Positions 9,103 through 19,392 of a stretch of DNA of 58,671 bases are shown piece after piece. Origin of the DNA: Paraburkholderia ultramafica (GTDB lineage: Bacteria; Pseudomonadota; Gammaproteobacteria; Burkholderiales; Burkholderiaceae). The stretch lies in the NCBI RefSeq assembly GCF_902859915.1, contig NZ_CADIKK010000041.1, positions 1 to 58,671 on the forward strand, written 5' to 3'. How positions within the stretch are numbered: the stretch's first letter is position 1; the number at the start of each line of letters is the position of its first letter. The notes below the pieces were generated by a model. The model was given only the letters and a program-made list of their open reading frames with translations. It was not told where the DNA came from and did no database searches. A program made the position numbers and the translations under genes.

Positions 9103-9749
9103 ACGGAAGTGGGTTCGCCGCGAAGCCGATGCTTCGCATTGTAAACATGCAAAAGCGATTGCGCCCTGTGTATCCGGGCATTGACGCGACTGATTTCGCG
9201 ATAGACCTCCGCGCTCTGCAGTTGCTCGACCCGTCGCTGGGCCGGTGGTTCACGCAGGTTGCGGACAATTTCGAGATATAATTACAGATTGCATTCAAAC
9301 GCGCCGCGGCAATTCTTCAACGCCTGCCGGCACAGTTGACGCAGGAGCTTACAGACGCCGCACTGGCGGTCGCTGCCGAAAGCCAGTTGCCACTGTAGAA
9401 CTGTCTTATAAAACAATGGTTTGCAAAGTGTTTCGCGTTTGTAACAACGTAAAGACTTTGAAATGTTGTGGTGCAGCGAGATTTCCGGCATCGATAATGC
9501 GTGCTCTGCAGAGCCCACGGAAATATCTGACAGTTTGTCAACGTAGGTGTCACATGCGCGTTTACTACTCGCGCATGCGCAGACGGTGATCAGCCGGTCT
9601 GGGCTCACTACCCAAGCGATCCATCGCAGGATTTCTCGAAAGAATCAGGCCCGCGCCGGCATGTCCGGCCAGACTGCCCTGGCGAGCAAGCGAGTCGCTT
9701 TTACCCAACGCAGTACTTTTGCCTGATTTTTTACTAGGAGTTCTCCATT
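9103..9749. other. Long intergenic region with a possible promoter
   Basis: About 650 bp without a convincing gene, and less GC-rich than its neighbours. A TATAAT hexamer at 9277-9282 could be the -10 of a promoter for the rightward glycosyltransferase, but the -35 is poor. If used, it would give a leader of about 460 nt. Short open frames here lack ribosome sites and family features. Confidence 0.35.
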
Positions 9750-10814
9750 ATGCGAATCGCTCAAATCGCTCCGTTGCACGAGGCGGTTCCTCCCAAGCTG
9801 TATGGTGGTACGGAACGCGTGGTGTCCTATCTGACTGAAGCGCTGGTCGAACAGGGCCACGACGTCACGCTTTTTGCGAGCGGCGATTCGCAAACCTCGG
9901 CGAAACTCGAAGCCTTCTGGCCGCAGGCGCTGCGCCTCGACCCGACGATCCGCGACGTGATGGCGCCGCACATGCTGCTGCTCGAAGAAGTGCGCCGCCG
10001 CGCGGACGAATTCGACGTGCTGCATTTCCACATCGACTACTACCCGTTCTCGCTGTTCGCGCGCCAGCCGGTGCCGTTCGTGACGACGCTGCACGGCCGT
10101 CTCGATCTGCCGGAACTGCAGCCGATCTTCAACACGTTCAGCGACGTGCCGGTGGTGTCGATTTCGGACAACCAGCGCGTCCCGCTGCAACAGGCGAACT
10201 GGCTGCAAACCGTTTATCACGGCCTGCCGGAAAACGTGCTCACGCCGATCAAGGACGTCGAGCCGGGCTACCTCGCATTCCTTGGACGCGTCTCGCCGGA
10301 GAAGGGTCTCGACCGTGCGATCCGTATCGCCGGCCAGGCAGGCATGAAGCTCAAGGTCGCCGCCAAAATCGACAAGGCCGATCGTGCCTATTACGAAGAA
10401 GTGATCAAGCCGCTGATGGCGCTCCCGCACGTCGAATACATTGGCGAAATCGGCGAAGCCGAAAAGCGTGAGTTCCTCGGCAACGCGCATGCACTGGTGT
10501 TCCCGATCGACTGGCCGGAGCCCTTCGGTCTGGTGATGATCGAAGCGATGGCTTGCGGTACGCCGGTGATCGCGTTCAACCGCGGTTCGGTGCCGGAAGT
10601 GATCGAAAACGGCGTGTCGGGTTTTGTCGTCGAAGACGAAATCAGCGCGGTTGCCGCCGTGAAGCGTCTGCACACGCTGCCGCGCGCCAACGTGCGCAAG
10701 GCGTTCGAGTCGCGCTTCTCATCGAAGGTGATGGCGAAGAACTACGTCGCGACCTACGAAGAACTGCTGCGTCAGAAGCACCGCACCGTGCTGCGTGAAG
10801 TCAACGCGAGCTGA
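9750..10814 (+). CDS. Glycosyltransferase family 4 protein
   Basis: A 354-aa GT-B-fold enzyme. The N-terminal Rossmann domain starts MRIAQIAPLHEAVPPKLYGG, with the GGTER loop that contacts the acceptor side. The C-terminal domain has FLGRVSPEKGLDRAI and the E-x7-E motif in EPFGLVMIEAMACGTPVIAF, which binds the nucleotide sugar. A clear ribosome site (AGGAG at 9736-9740) precedes the ATG. A strong terminator follows, so it is probably monocistronic. The sugar and acceptor are unknown; the neighbouring ABC exporters hint at envelope glycans, but this is inference. Confidence 0.87.
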   Translation: MRIAQIAPLHEAVPPKLYGGTERVVSYLTEALVEQGHDVTLFASGDSQTSAKLEAFWPQALRLDPTIRDVMAPHMLLLEEVRRRADEFDVLHFHIDYYPFSLFARQPVPFVTTLHGRLDLPELQPIFNTFSDVPVVSISDNQRVPLQQANWLQTVYHGLPENVLTPIKDVEPGYLAFLGRVSPEKGLDRAIRIAGQAGMKLKVAAKIDKADRAYYEEVIKPLMALPHVEYIGEIGEAEKREFLGNAHALVFPIDWPEPFGLVMIEAMACGTPVIAFNRGSVPEVIENGVSGFVVEDEISAVAAVKRLHTLPRANVRKAFESRFSSKVMAKNYVATYEELLRQKHRTVLREVNAS

Positions 10815-10880
10815 TTGGCGGCAGGTCAGGCAGTCAGGTGGGATGAAGGAGCGCTTTCGGGCGCTCGCCAGCGCCACCAG

Positions 10881-10920
10881 CAACGCCCCGTGAGCAACCC
10901 GCTCACGGGGCGTTGTTGCA
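10881..10920 (+). terminator. Intrinsic terminator after the GT4 gene
   Basis: A perfect 15-bp inverted repeat (CAACGCCCCGTGAGC with its complement) around a 5-nt loop, followed by a weak T-containing tail (TTGC). The stem is very stable and placed 66 nt after the stop codon. Confidence 0.7.
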
Positions 10921-11055
10921 TGCGCGCCGCGTTTTTTGTAGTGAGTGGCCGAAAGTGTGGATTTCGGACCGGTAAGAATGAGCCACTCTCGGTAATATCC
11001 CTATAATGGCCCTGCCGCAAATCTGGCTGCGGCGCGCCGACGACAGGAGGATGCC

Positions 11056-11910
11056 TTGGCGAGAACGAAGGAGACGCGTGCGAATGCCGCGCCTGGCGCC
11101 GGAACGATTTTCGCGTTGCGCGCCATCGGTCTCGTGCTTGTCGCTCGCTGGCTTTTTTCGATGGCGCAGATGGATCTGGCCGCTGCGCTGTCGGCGATGG
11201 TGTCGTCGCCATGGGCGTGCATCAACCTGGTTTTCCTGTTCCTGCTGATCTTCCTGCCGGGCGCGCGTGCCGTGGCCGAGCGTCCGTTTCATCCGCTGCC
11301 GCAATGGCTGCGCCAGGCGTTGCGTCTGTTCGCTTTTCTTGGGCTCCTGTTTGCGGTCTGGTCGGTCGGCGCATTTGTGGCGAGCGCCGGTTGGCGGCGC
11401 GCCGTGCAAGCGGTGGCGGCCACCAACGGCTGGCTGCTGGCCGCGCCGCTCCTGTACGCGGCCGTCGTGTGGATCTGCCGGCCGCGTCCGCTGTGGCGGA
11501 CCAACATTGCCGCGCGGCGCTTTGCGATCGGCCGTTATGCGGTCGCGCTCGATCCGGCCACGCGCACCGTGATCGTATGGGCCGAGCGCCGCAAGGTAGG
11601 GCAGTACGACGCGCGTGAATTGTCCGTGCGCTGGGCCGCCGGGCAGGACCTCCGGGCCACGCCGACGCCCACCCCCGCGGTCGCGTTCGGCGCGCTAGGC
11701 GAGCCGGGTGCAACGGCTGCTCCGCTGGGTTCGGTCGCGGCCCCGGCGCTCGCGCGCGGCACATTGGGCCGCCGTCCGAAAGTCGAATTGCTGTGGGATT
11801 CGCCGGCCGCCGCGGGCCACAATCGGCAAACCGTCTTTCGCGCCACGCTGATGACCGAAGGCGATCGGGTCGCCGCCCGTGCGCTTGACACAACTCTGCG
11901 GCAAGTCTGA
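11056..11910 (+). CDS. Hypothetical membrane protein
   Basis: A 284-aa protein that I do not recognise. The start is TTG at 11056, chosen because a perfect AGGAGG sits at 11045-11050, five bases upstream; the nearby ATG at 11051 is out of frame. Three to four hydrophobic helices (ALRAIGLVLVARWLF, CINLVFLFLLIFLPGA, LFAFLGLLFAVWSVGAF, WLLAAPLLYAAVVW) fill residues 15-150. A soluble Pro/Ala/Thr-rich part follows (TPTPTPAVAFGALGEPGA) with a beta-like C-terminus. It is probably an inner-membrane protein with a cytoplasmic or periplasmic tail. Confidence 0.7.
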   Translation: MARTKETRANAAPGAGTIFALRAIGLVLVARWLFSMAQMDLAAALSAMVSSPWACINLVFLFLLIFLPGARAVAERPFHPLPQWLRQALRLFAFLGLLFAVWSVGAFVASAGWRRAVQAVAATNGWLLAAPLLYAAVVWICRPRPLWRTNIAARRFAIGRYAVALDPATRTVIVWAERRKVGQYDARELSVRWAAGQDLRATPTPTPAVAFGALGEPGATAAPLGSVAAPALARGTLGRRPKVELLWDSPAAAGHNRQTVFRATLMTEGDRVAARALDTTLRQV

Positions 11911-12062
11911 AGCTGCATGCTTTGTGCAGTCGACCACACCGTGTGGCCGATGAGCACGTCGTAAATCGAGCCTTGGCTGATAATGAAGTGATGGTGCCCG
12001 ACCCTTCAGCCCGGGTAAGTAGGACATACATCGATCGTGTCGCGTCTTTTGCAGGAGTCGCT

Positions 12063-12527
12063 ATGCTGGTTCGCTGGTTGCTTGCCGCCCTTCATCTGCT
12101 CGCTTACGGTTTTGCGCTCGCGTCGATTCTCCGGCGCACGTGGGCGCTGCGCCGCGCCTCCGTGCCTGCCGCGCTGCGCTCGCTATTTCGCGCGGATACC
12201 CGGTGGGGCATTTCCGCACTGGTGCTGATCGTCACAGGCTTGATGCGCGTGTTCGGCAGCTACGAGAAGGGCGCGGACTACTATCTGCATGAGCCGCTCT
12301 TCCACGTCAAGATGACGCTGCTCGTGCTGATTCTGATCCTCGAAATCCCGTCGATGCTCGCGCTGATGCGCTGGCGCGCGTCGGTCCGTAAAGGCGTGCC
12401 GCCGAATCTGAAAAATGCGCGTTCATATGCGCGCTACAGTGTGATCCAGACGGTGTTGCTGGTTCTGATGGTGTTTGCGGCAACGGGGATGGCGCGCGGC
12501 ATCGGGTTGCCGGCCGGCGTGGTGTAG
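12063..12527 (+). CDS. DUF2214-like small membrane protein
   Basis: A 154-aa protein with four hydrophobic helices: WLLAALHLLAYGFALAS, WGISALVLIVTGLMRVF, MTLLVLILILEIPSMLAL and VIQTVLLVLMVFAATGMAR. The loop FGSYEKGADYYLHEPLFHVK and the conserved His in helix 1 fit the DUF2214 family, whose role is unknown. The ATG at 12063 is preferred over upstream options because GCAGGAG lies just before it. It converges with the ABC exporter whose stop is 27 bp away. Confidence 0.78.
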   Translation: MLVRWLLAALHLLAYGFALASILRRTWALRRASVPAALRSLFRADTRWGISALVLIVTGLMRVFGSYEKGADYYLHEPLFHVKMTLLVLILILEIPSMLALMRWRASVRKGVPPNLKNARSYARYSVIQTVLLVLMVFAATGMARGIGLPAGVV

Positions 12528-12553
12528 TCGCGAGCCCACACGTTCGCTGCGAT

Positions 12554-14431
<1,878 letters not shown>

Positions 14432-14957
14432 TTGCAACGACCCGGCGACGCACGAACGCGCCGAGGTTCCAGTCAGAAGCGAAAGGATGAAACAGTCAAA
14501 GCGTGCCGGACTGCACTGGCAATGGGGCTATGAACTGTCTGGGATTTGCGCGTCCCGCCTGTCTGGACGGACGCGCATAAGCGACGATCTGACGACTTTT
14601 AAGGTCGTGAGAGCGCTCGCGCGACCAGCCGGGGGAGAGCGAAATGCACTGCGAACATGTGACGCCTCCCTGTTGGTCGAATGAGGTGGAGAAGATGGGC
14701 GGAGCGAATGCACCGAGAGCCGACTATATCAGCAGTATCCGGCGGTCGCAATCGTACGAATTCTCGCTGTTGACGCGACGAAACTCGATGAGGAAATCGC
14801 GCCGCGATATGTCCGTTGGCTTTTATTCATTGCCGCTGCGAAATGGGGCGGATAGTTGCAGTGCGTCGCGCTTTTCGAATGAGACGTGCGCTGGACTCAA
14901 AGTTCTCCAGCCGGGCTTCGAAAAACGAGGACGTCGAAACCGCGCGCGGAAAATAGA
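14432..14957. other. Intergenic region upstream of the ABC exporter
   Basis: About 520 bp in which I see no gene with a plausible start, ribosome site or family feature. It presumably carries the promoter of the leftward ABC exporter. Its right end is the hairpin at 14958-14989. Confidence 0.4.
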
Positions 14958-14990
14958 AAAGGGCTTACGCATTGCTGCGTAAGCCCTTTA
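14958..14990 (-). terminator. Probable ancestral tRNA-Val terminator
   Basis: A perfect 14-bp inverted repeat around TTGC (AAAGGGCTTACGCA and complement). Read leftward it is followed by TTTTCTATTTT, so it terminates minus-strand transcription. It lies just outside the left attachment repeat, exactly where the 3' flank of tRNA-Val would have been before the island inserted. Confidence 0.75.
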
Positions 14991-15014
14991 ATCTTCGGTG
15001 ATTGACACACCAAA

Positions 15015-15063
15015 ATTCTGGTGGGTAGTACTGGGATCGAACCAGTGACCCCTGCCGTGTGAA
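15015..15063 (-). repeat. attL: left 49-bp direct repeat (3' part of tRNA-Val)
   Basis: Identical over 49 bp to 39393-39441. It holds the 3' half of tRNA-Val (anticodon-loop 3' side, variable loop, T arm, acceptor 3' strand and CCA) but lacks the 5' half; the sequence diverges right after GTGTGAA. This is the standard footprint of integration into the 3' end of a tRNA gene and sets the left border of the island. Confidence 0.95.
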
Positions 15064-15153
15064 TCGGAATTGGTGCCTTTACCGTAAGCTGAGGTTAGCA
15101 AAAATTGGCTTTCTGGACAATAGCTTACGTTAGCAGGCGTTCGCTCGGAGTAG

Positions 15154-15819
15154 TTAGTCCGAGCATGCCTCGCGTGGCGAATTTGTGGCATTGAGCCATG
15201 TGATCGCCGACTGCCTGGCCTCGGGGGCGCACGCGGCTGGTCGCGTGATGCCGACCTTCGCTTTGAGCATCAACTCACCCTCGATCTCAGCTAGCTCGAC
15301 GTCGACCGCCTCGTGAAACGCGGCTTCGCACACGGGCTTCGCACCGCGACGTTTCAGTAGGCGACGCAACGCCGAGGAGGTCGCTTCTAATTCAAGCGCC
15401 GCCTGCAGCATCGAAGCGGCTTGGCCTGAAGTCAGCCAGCCGTGAACCCAGGCATTTGCAAGTGCTCGCCGGTAGTCATTCAACGCCATCGGAGCCGGGG
15501 CGTCCGGGGACATCCAACGGCGCATCACCCGCTCTTCCTTGAAATTTCCGCCGCTGCCTGACCCAAACAGTGCATGGGAGAACTCCCGCATTGCGATGCC
15601 GGGCTCGTTGCAATCGCGGCAAGGATACTGTCCGAGGGGAATCGCCAGTTCGCCACCTGACCAGCAGCCGCAGTCGGCGACGCCGGATTTTCGGCACGCC
15701 ATCTGGCGAATATGCCGCAACGTCGACGAGGTTGCCTCGGCGGGTTGCATCGCTCTTGCCTTTTGCACCCCGCGTTTCTTCCAGTCCTGCAATACCTTCC
15801 TAAGCGCCCAGTTTCTCAC
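15154..15819 (-). CDS. Hypothetical island protein with a Cys-rich segment
   Basis: A 221-aa protein that I do not recognise. Near residues 49-70 there are paired cysteines (CGCWSGGELA, then YPCRDC), which could bind zinc. The rest is mostly alpha-helical and charged, with an Ala/Leu-rich helix (QAASMLQAALELEATSSAL) followed by RRLLKRRG. The start is GTG at 15819 with a weak ribosome site, so an internal ATG at about residue 24 is also possible. It is the first gene inside the left border and is divergent from the HTH gene at 15912. Confidence 0.55.
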   Translation of the reverse strand: MRNWALRKVLQDWKKRGVQKARAMQPAEATSSTLRHIRQMACRKSGVADCGCWSGGELAIPLGQYPCRDCNEPGIAMREFSHALFGSGSGGNFKEERVMRRWMSPDAPAPMALNDYRRALANAWVHGWLTSGQAASMLQAALELEATSSALRRLLKRRGAKPVCEAAFHEAVDVELAEIEGELMLKAKVGITRPAACAPEARQSAITWLNATNSPREACSD

Positions 15820-15911
15820 GATCTGCCTGACTGTCGGATTTTTGTCCTCCCTAGTTTCTGCACTCGTGAATCACAGTGCGAACGTGAGCTGCAGAACTTT
15901 GGAGATAGCTA

Positions 15912-16208
15912 ATGGAAGCACAGCAGAGAGACTACGCGTTAGCGTCGCGCGTGTCACGCCTCGAGGACGACGTTCTGATCGGCGTGGCCGAGGTGGCGGC
16001 TTTTACCGGCTTTGCCGAAATCACGATTCGGCAAAAGCGAATCAAAGGCTTCCCAGCCCCCTTGACGGGTCTAAACCGGCTCAGGTGGCGGGTGGGGGAC
16101 ATCAGGGAGTGGTTGCGAGCCGGCGCGCGGACGCAACGCACTGAGCCGGTAGTGGGGAATCCAAGCCCGCGGACGGGGCGACGCCGGATGCCTGTCGTCG
16201 TCAGCTAA
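15912..16208 (+). CDS. AlpA/excisionase-like HTH DNA-binding protein
   Basis: A 98-aa protein. Residues 22-70 (VLIGVAEVAAFTGFAEITIR, then RIKGFPAPL and a final DIREWLRAG) have the winged-helix pattern of AlpA/MerR-like excisionases, where the second helix reads the operator and the W-R-V-G-D-I-R-E-W end is typical. GGAGA lies 8 bp before the ATG. Such proteins control integrases or replication genes of mobile elements. It probably forms an operon with the replication-like gene that begins 14 bp later. Confidence 0.65.
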   Translation: MEAQQRDYALASRVSRLEDDVLIGVAEVAAFTGFAEITIRQKRIKGFPAPLTGLNRLRWRVGDIREWLRAGARTQRTEPVVGNPSPRTGRRRMPVVVS

Positions 16209-16221
16209 CTCGAGCTAGGTG

Positions 16222-17202
16222 ATGACTGAAACCCGGCTCACCCACCTCGTCGCCCAGCTGCTGGGAAATCGCGAGGTCATTCCTTTTTCGCCAGCGATCG
16301 CGCGTGCAATCGGTGATGTGGAGGCGACCGTCTTTCTTTGCCAGGCCTGCTATTGGCAGTCCCTGATTGGACCATCCAAATGGTTCTTCAAATTGCGCGA
16401 CGCACAGCGAGATCCCGACGGTCGCTTGCTGCCACCGCTCGACGGTACGCGGCAAAGCTGGGAATGGGAGACGGCTTTATCACGCACGAGGCAAGAGTCA
16501 GCAAGGCGGCGTCTGAAGGAGCTTGGCCTGCTCGAAGAGGCTTTGAAAGGGGTGCCTGCGAGGATGTACTACCGAGTGAACCTTGACCGCCTGACGGAGT
16601 TCTTGCTGCAAAACCACCAGTTGGCAGGATTCCCGCCAACTGGATGGCAGATTCCGGACCAGCTTGATGGCAGAGTTCGTGCCGGCCAGATGGGAGGGAG
16701 CGCGCCGGCTAATACAGAGACTACTTCAAAGATTACGCACACAACTACCACGTCGGCGCGCTCTTCGGGCGGTCGCAGTAAGGGTACGAAGCTCGGATCC
16801 GTGGGTGTTCAATCGGCGAACGATTACACGCCGGCAGCTTGTCCGCCGAGGAGGGTGGTAGTGGTGGTGGATAAATGGGCGGAGCCTTACAGAGAAGTCC
16901 TGCTGGAAGCGCTGTCGCAATCGCAGTTGGATAGCGCGGCTGCTCAGGAGATAGCCGACGAGTTTTCTGGTGCATTGGAAGCTGCATCCCTTAGAAAGCG
17001 CCGCGGAATCGCGGACAACCGCGCTTGGCTAGACCACATGGTTGGGCTCCACAAGAACGGCAAGTTTCGCCCGAACTTCTGTCACGGCGTGCGGGCAAGA
17101 CGGGAGCGCGCGATGGCGATTGATAGGGAAGCTGCTCCGCCTCCTACGGCGTCGAACGTCGCGAGAGAGAAATTGGCGCACGTGCGTAGTCTGATTAAGT
17201 GA
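16222..17202 (+). CDS. Putative replication/DNA-binding protein of the island
   Basis: A 326-aa protein. Residues 1-125 look like a winged-helix domain of the type seen in phage or plasmid replication proteins (EATVFLCQACYWQSL, then ALSRTRQESARRRLKELGLL, the recognition helix in which R-R-L-K-E-L-G follows a small-residue turn). A low-complexity Ser/Thr/Gly linker covers residues 150-200 and a helical C-terminal domain follows. It starts 14 bp after the AlpA-like gene. The evidence is shape and context only, not a named family; a DnaD- or replication protein O-like role is a guess. Confidence 0.5.
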   Translation: MTETRLTHLVAQLLGNREVIPFSPAIARAIGDVEATVFLCQACYWQSLIGPSKWFFKLRDAQRDPDGRLLPPLDGTRQSWEWETALSRTRQESARRRLKELGLLEEALKGVPARMYYRVNLDRLTEFLLQNHQLAGFPPTGWQIPDQLDGRVRAGQMGGSAPANTETTSKITHTTTTSARSSGGRSKGTKLGSVGVQSANDYTPAACPPRRVVVVVDKWAEPYREVLLEALSQSQLDSAAAQEIADEFSGALEAASLRKRRGIADNRAWLDHMVGLHKNGKFRPNFCHGVRARRERAMAIDREAAPPPTASNVAREKLAHVRSLIK

Positions 17203-17507
17203 TCGGGACTCCACCGAAATGACGGGTAATTCAATTGCAACTGCGATGCGATCGACGATGACCACCGGGGTGCTCCAGTGTTTTCTTCTTCACCATGGGG
17301 CAAGCCGCTACGCGGCGCGTCAGGCCCGTAGGGCTCGGCCGCGGGGAGCTGGTGGGCGGGTGCGGCACCCCGGCCGCTCGGCCGGGGCTGTCCACGCCCT
17401 TGCGGTGTGGGCAGCGCAGCCGTCCACCGGCGGTCGCGAGCGCACCAGCGCCCTGTCCTTCACGACGCTTTTGTGCCCGCTCGCGGGTGCGTAACGAGAT
17501 ACCCACC
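17203..17507. other. GC-rich structured non-coding region before pilV-like gene
   Basis: About 300 bp with no convincing gene. It contains a perfect 8-bp inverted repeat CCCCGGCC-GCTC-GGCCGGGG at 17368-17387 inside a very GC-rich stretch. The hairpin has no T run, so it is not a standard terminator. Given the replication-like gene before it, an origin or regulatory role is possible but not shown. Confidence 0.35.
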
Positions 17508-18935
17508 ATGACTATGAAATCGACATCGGGCGTTGTTCGCCAGAGAGGCGCCATCACGTTCGTTGAAACACTGGGTGTTCTTATCGTCGCAAGCCTCGTT
17601 ATGCCCGCAGTTTGGGGTTGGCTCTCGGACGATGCGGACAACAAGATAAATCAGGTGACGGCCGACCATGATAAGCAGGTCGTTCGGGCTGCTGAGCAAT
17701 ATATCAAAGATAACTATGCTGTTGTGCTCGCAAGTGCGAGCGCCGCCACGCCGGCGACGATCACGGTGCCTATGTTGCAAAGTCAGTATCCACAGCTCTT
17801 TGCGTCCGGCTTCTCCGCCAAGAATCCGTACCAGCAGACCGTAACGGTTCAGGCCTACCAGACGACGCCGGGCTCCCTCGACACGCTGATTGTGACCTCG
17901 GGCGGGCAGGCCATCAGCGAGCGCAACATGCGAAAGATTTCGCAACTCGTTGGCGGCGCCGGCGGCTACATCTCGTCGACCAACCCCAATGCAGCCGTCG
18001 GGACGTATGGTGCGTGGGGACCGATGACTATCCCAAGCTCGCCGGGCGCGGGACACATGGTCTATTCGTTGATGTTCCAGAACGGCTCGCTCGTCAGCGA
18101 CTATCTGTATCGCAAGGTGGTTCCGGGCCATCCCGAACTGAACCAGATGAACACCGCCATCGACATGGGAGGGAACAACGTCAACAACGCGGCCACCGTC
18201 AACGCGCAGAAAGTAGTATTGCCACCCGGTAACAACTTGCAGATTGGGAACAGTGGTTTCTACGGCGACAACAGCGGGAATTCCGCGCTATACCAGGACG
18301 GCCGCCTCTTTGTACAGCACCACGACGGCTCCGCAGCTGACGTGGCTATCGTAGGGAACATCAATTCTGTAGGAACCGTCACTGCGAACGGAGCAATGGT
18401 GAATGGCACGACTAACATGAATGGGGACGCCAACATCGGCGGGGCACTGCGGGCGACGGGAACGGGATATTACGACACGGCGCCGAACAGCAATCTTTTT
18501 TTGAAACCATGGAACCCGGGCGGGGAAGTGGTCGTTGGCGGCGGCGGCGGTGACGGTCGTCTACACGCAACAGGCCGCATCCAAGGAGATGAATACATTC
18601 AAGTGAACGGAGCGGCGACCGCCGGCGCTCCATGTGGCGGAAGCACATTGATCGGGAGTTCTGGCAGTGGGCCACTGTTTTGTCAATCTGGCGTGTGGAA
18701 GCCTGCAGGCGGTGGGACGTTGTATCTCAGCGGCTACATCCTTCCACCGAATTCAACGACCGACCTCGGGGTCCATATGTACTGTGCTACCGCCGACGGT
18801 GGGGGTAACTCATACGGCGGGACAGGGTTGAATGCTTATGCTGGCACCAACGCCTATGGAAGCAAGATGTGGGATTTTCTGGGAATGAACTACGGTTCTA
18901 ACGGCCCGGTGATCTTCTGCCTCGACCAACAATGA
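17508..18935 (+). CDS. PilV-like conjugative pilus tip adhesin (shufflon N-terminal type)
   Basis: A 475-aa protein. Residues 1-45 have a prepilin-like leader and hydrophobic helix (QRGAITFVETLGVLIVASL). The body has IDMGGNNVNNAATVNAQKV and repeated short beta-type, Gly/Asn-rich segments as in PilV of IncI-type thin pili. CQSGVWKP at about residue 395 is the conserved junction after which PilV C-termini vary. The final 75 residues (Gly/Tyr/Asn-rich) would be the receptor-binding tip. No alternative C-terminal segments are seen downstream, so this copy looks locked in one form. Confidence 0.75.
   Translation: MTMKSTSGVVRQRGAITFVETLGVLIVASLVMPAVWGWLSDDADNKINQVTADHDKQVVRAAEQYIKDNYAVVLASASAATPATITVPMLQSQYPQLFASGFSAKNPYQQTVTVQAYQTTPGSLDTLIVTSGGQAISERNMRKISQLVGGAGGYISSTNPNAAVGTYGAWGPMTIPSSPGAGHMVYSLMFQNGSLVSDYLYRKVVPGHPELNQMNTAIDMGGNNVNNAATVNAQKVVLPPGNNLQIGNSGFYGDNSGNSALYQDGRLFVQHHDGSAADVAIVGNINSVGTVTANGAMVNGTTNMNGDANIGGALRATGTGYYDTAPNSNLFLKPWNPGGEVVVGGGGGDGRLHATGRIQGDEYIQVNGAATAGAPCGGSTLIGSSGSGPLFCQSGVWKPAGGGTLYLSGYILPPNSTTDLGVHMYCATADGGGNSYGGTGLNAYAGTNAYGSKMWDFLGMNYGSNGPVIFCLDQQ
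18680..18698 (+). other. sfx-like 19-bp site inside the pilV-like gene
   Basis: TTGTCAATCTGGCGTGTGG encodes the end of the constant region (C-Q-S-G-V-W). It resembles, from memory, the R64 shufflon crossover repeat GTGCCAATCCGGTnnGTGG at about 13 of 17 defined positions. I found no second copy in either orientation up to the recombinase gene, so DNA inversion cannot occur here as the sequence stands. Confidence 0.4.
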
Positions 18936-19011
18936 TTATCGTCTCGCAACAAGGTACGAGGATGATCGCTCCATCACAAGTTGCCCGACTCCTAGCTCGA
19001 GGCGGCGTCTG

Positions 19012-19300
19012 GGCCACATGTGACCCATTTCTGTTCGCGGCAAGAGATGATTGGGTCACATGTGACCCAATCGCGGCAGCTGCCGCGTACACAGCGGAGC
19101 AACAGGTGACTCAATTTGGTGGCATAGCACCGATCTTCGCGCCACATGTGACCCAATTGGGCGAAATCCTCAAAGCAAATACGCAACATGTGACTCTGTT
19201 TCGTCGTCGCGGATTTGCCCTGCGCGCCAAATGTGGCCCATTTGTTTGTTTTCCAAGTAGAGAATCCTGCGCCATCCGAGTCACATGTGACGCAATCGAG
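19012..19300. repeat. Array of seven CACATGTG-centred repeats, about 42-bp spacing
   Basis: Core octamers (CACATGTG or one/two-base variants) start at 19015, 19057, 19101, 19143, 19185, 19228 and 19282, giving spacings of 42, 44, 42, 42, 43 and 54 bp. The right side of each is close to ACCCAATTT. The copy at 19050-19071 is a perfect 22-bp palindrome (centre TTGGGTCACATGTGACCCAA). Spacing near four helical turns would place the sites on one face of the DNA. Open frames cross the array on both strands, but the 44- and 43-bp steps shift the frame, so a repeated peptide is unlikely. Confidence 0.8.
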
Positions 19301-19309
19301 CAACCACAG

Positions 19310-19368
19310 ACGTTAACTTGGCGCTCGGCGGAGCTCCGCAGGAGCGAAGGCGGAACGCCAAGTAACGT
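19310..19368. repeat. Long imperfect inverted repeat before the recombinase gene
   Basis: ACGTTAACTTGGCG (19310-19323) pairs with CGCCAAGTAACGT (19356-19368) with one bulged A. The 32-nt centre can also fold through CGCTC/GAGCG and GGAGCTCC. No T run follows. It lies between the palindrome array and the recombinase start at 19393. Confidence 0.6.
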
Positions 19369-19392
19369 ACGGACACCAAGAGAATAAATCTG

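Noticed and set aside
15015..15063. A second tRNA-Val gene
   Set aside because: Only the 3' half is present; the 5' half and acceptor 5' strand are missing, so it is an attachment-site duplicate.
17368..17387. Origin of transfer or replication at the GC-rich hairpin
   Set aside because: A single inverted repeat without iterons, nic-site motif or relaxase is not enough evidence.
19012..19300. The repeat array as a CRISPR locus
   Set aside because: Repeats are short, palindrome-centred and degenerate, the intervening sequences are not uniform spacers, and no cas genes are nearby.
19310..19368. Integron attC site
   Set aside because: Hairpin shape is similar, but the GTTRRRY/RYYYAAC core boxes are absent and there is no integron integrase.
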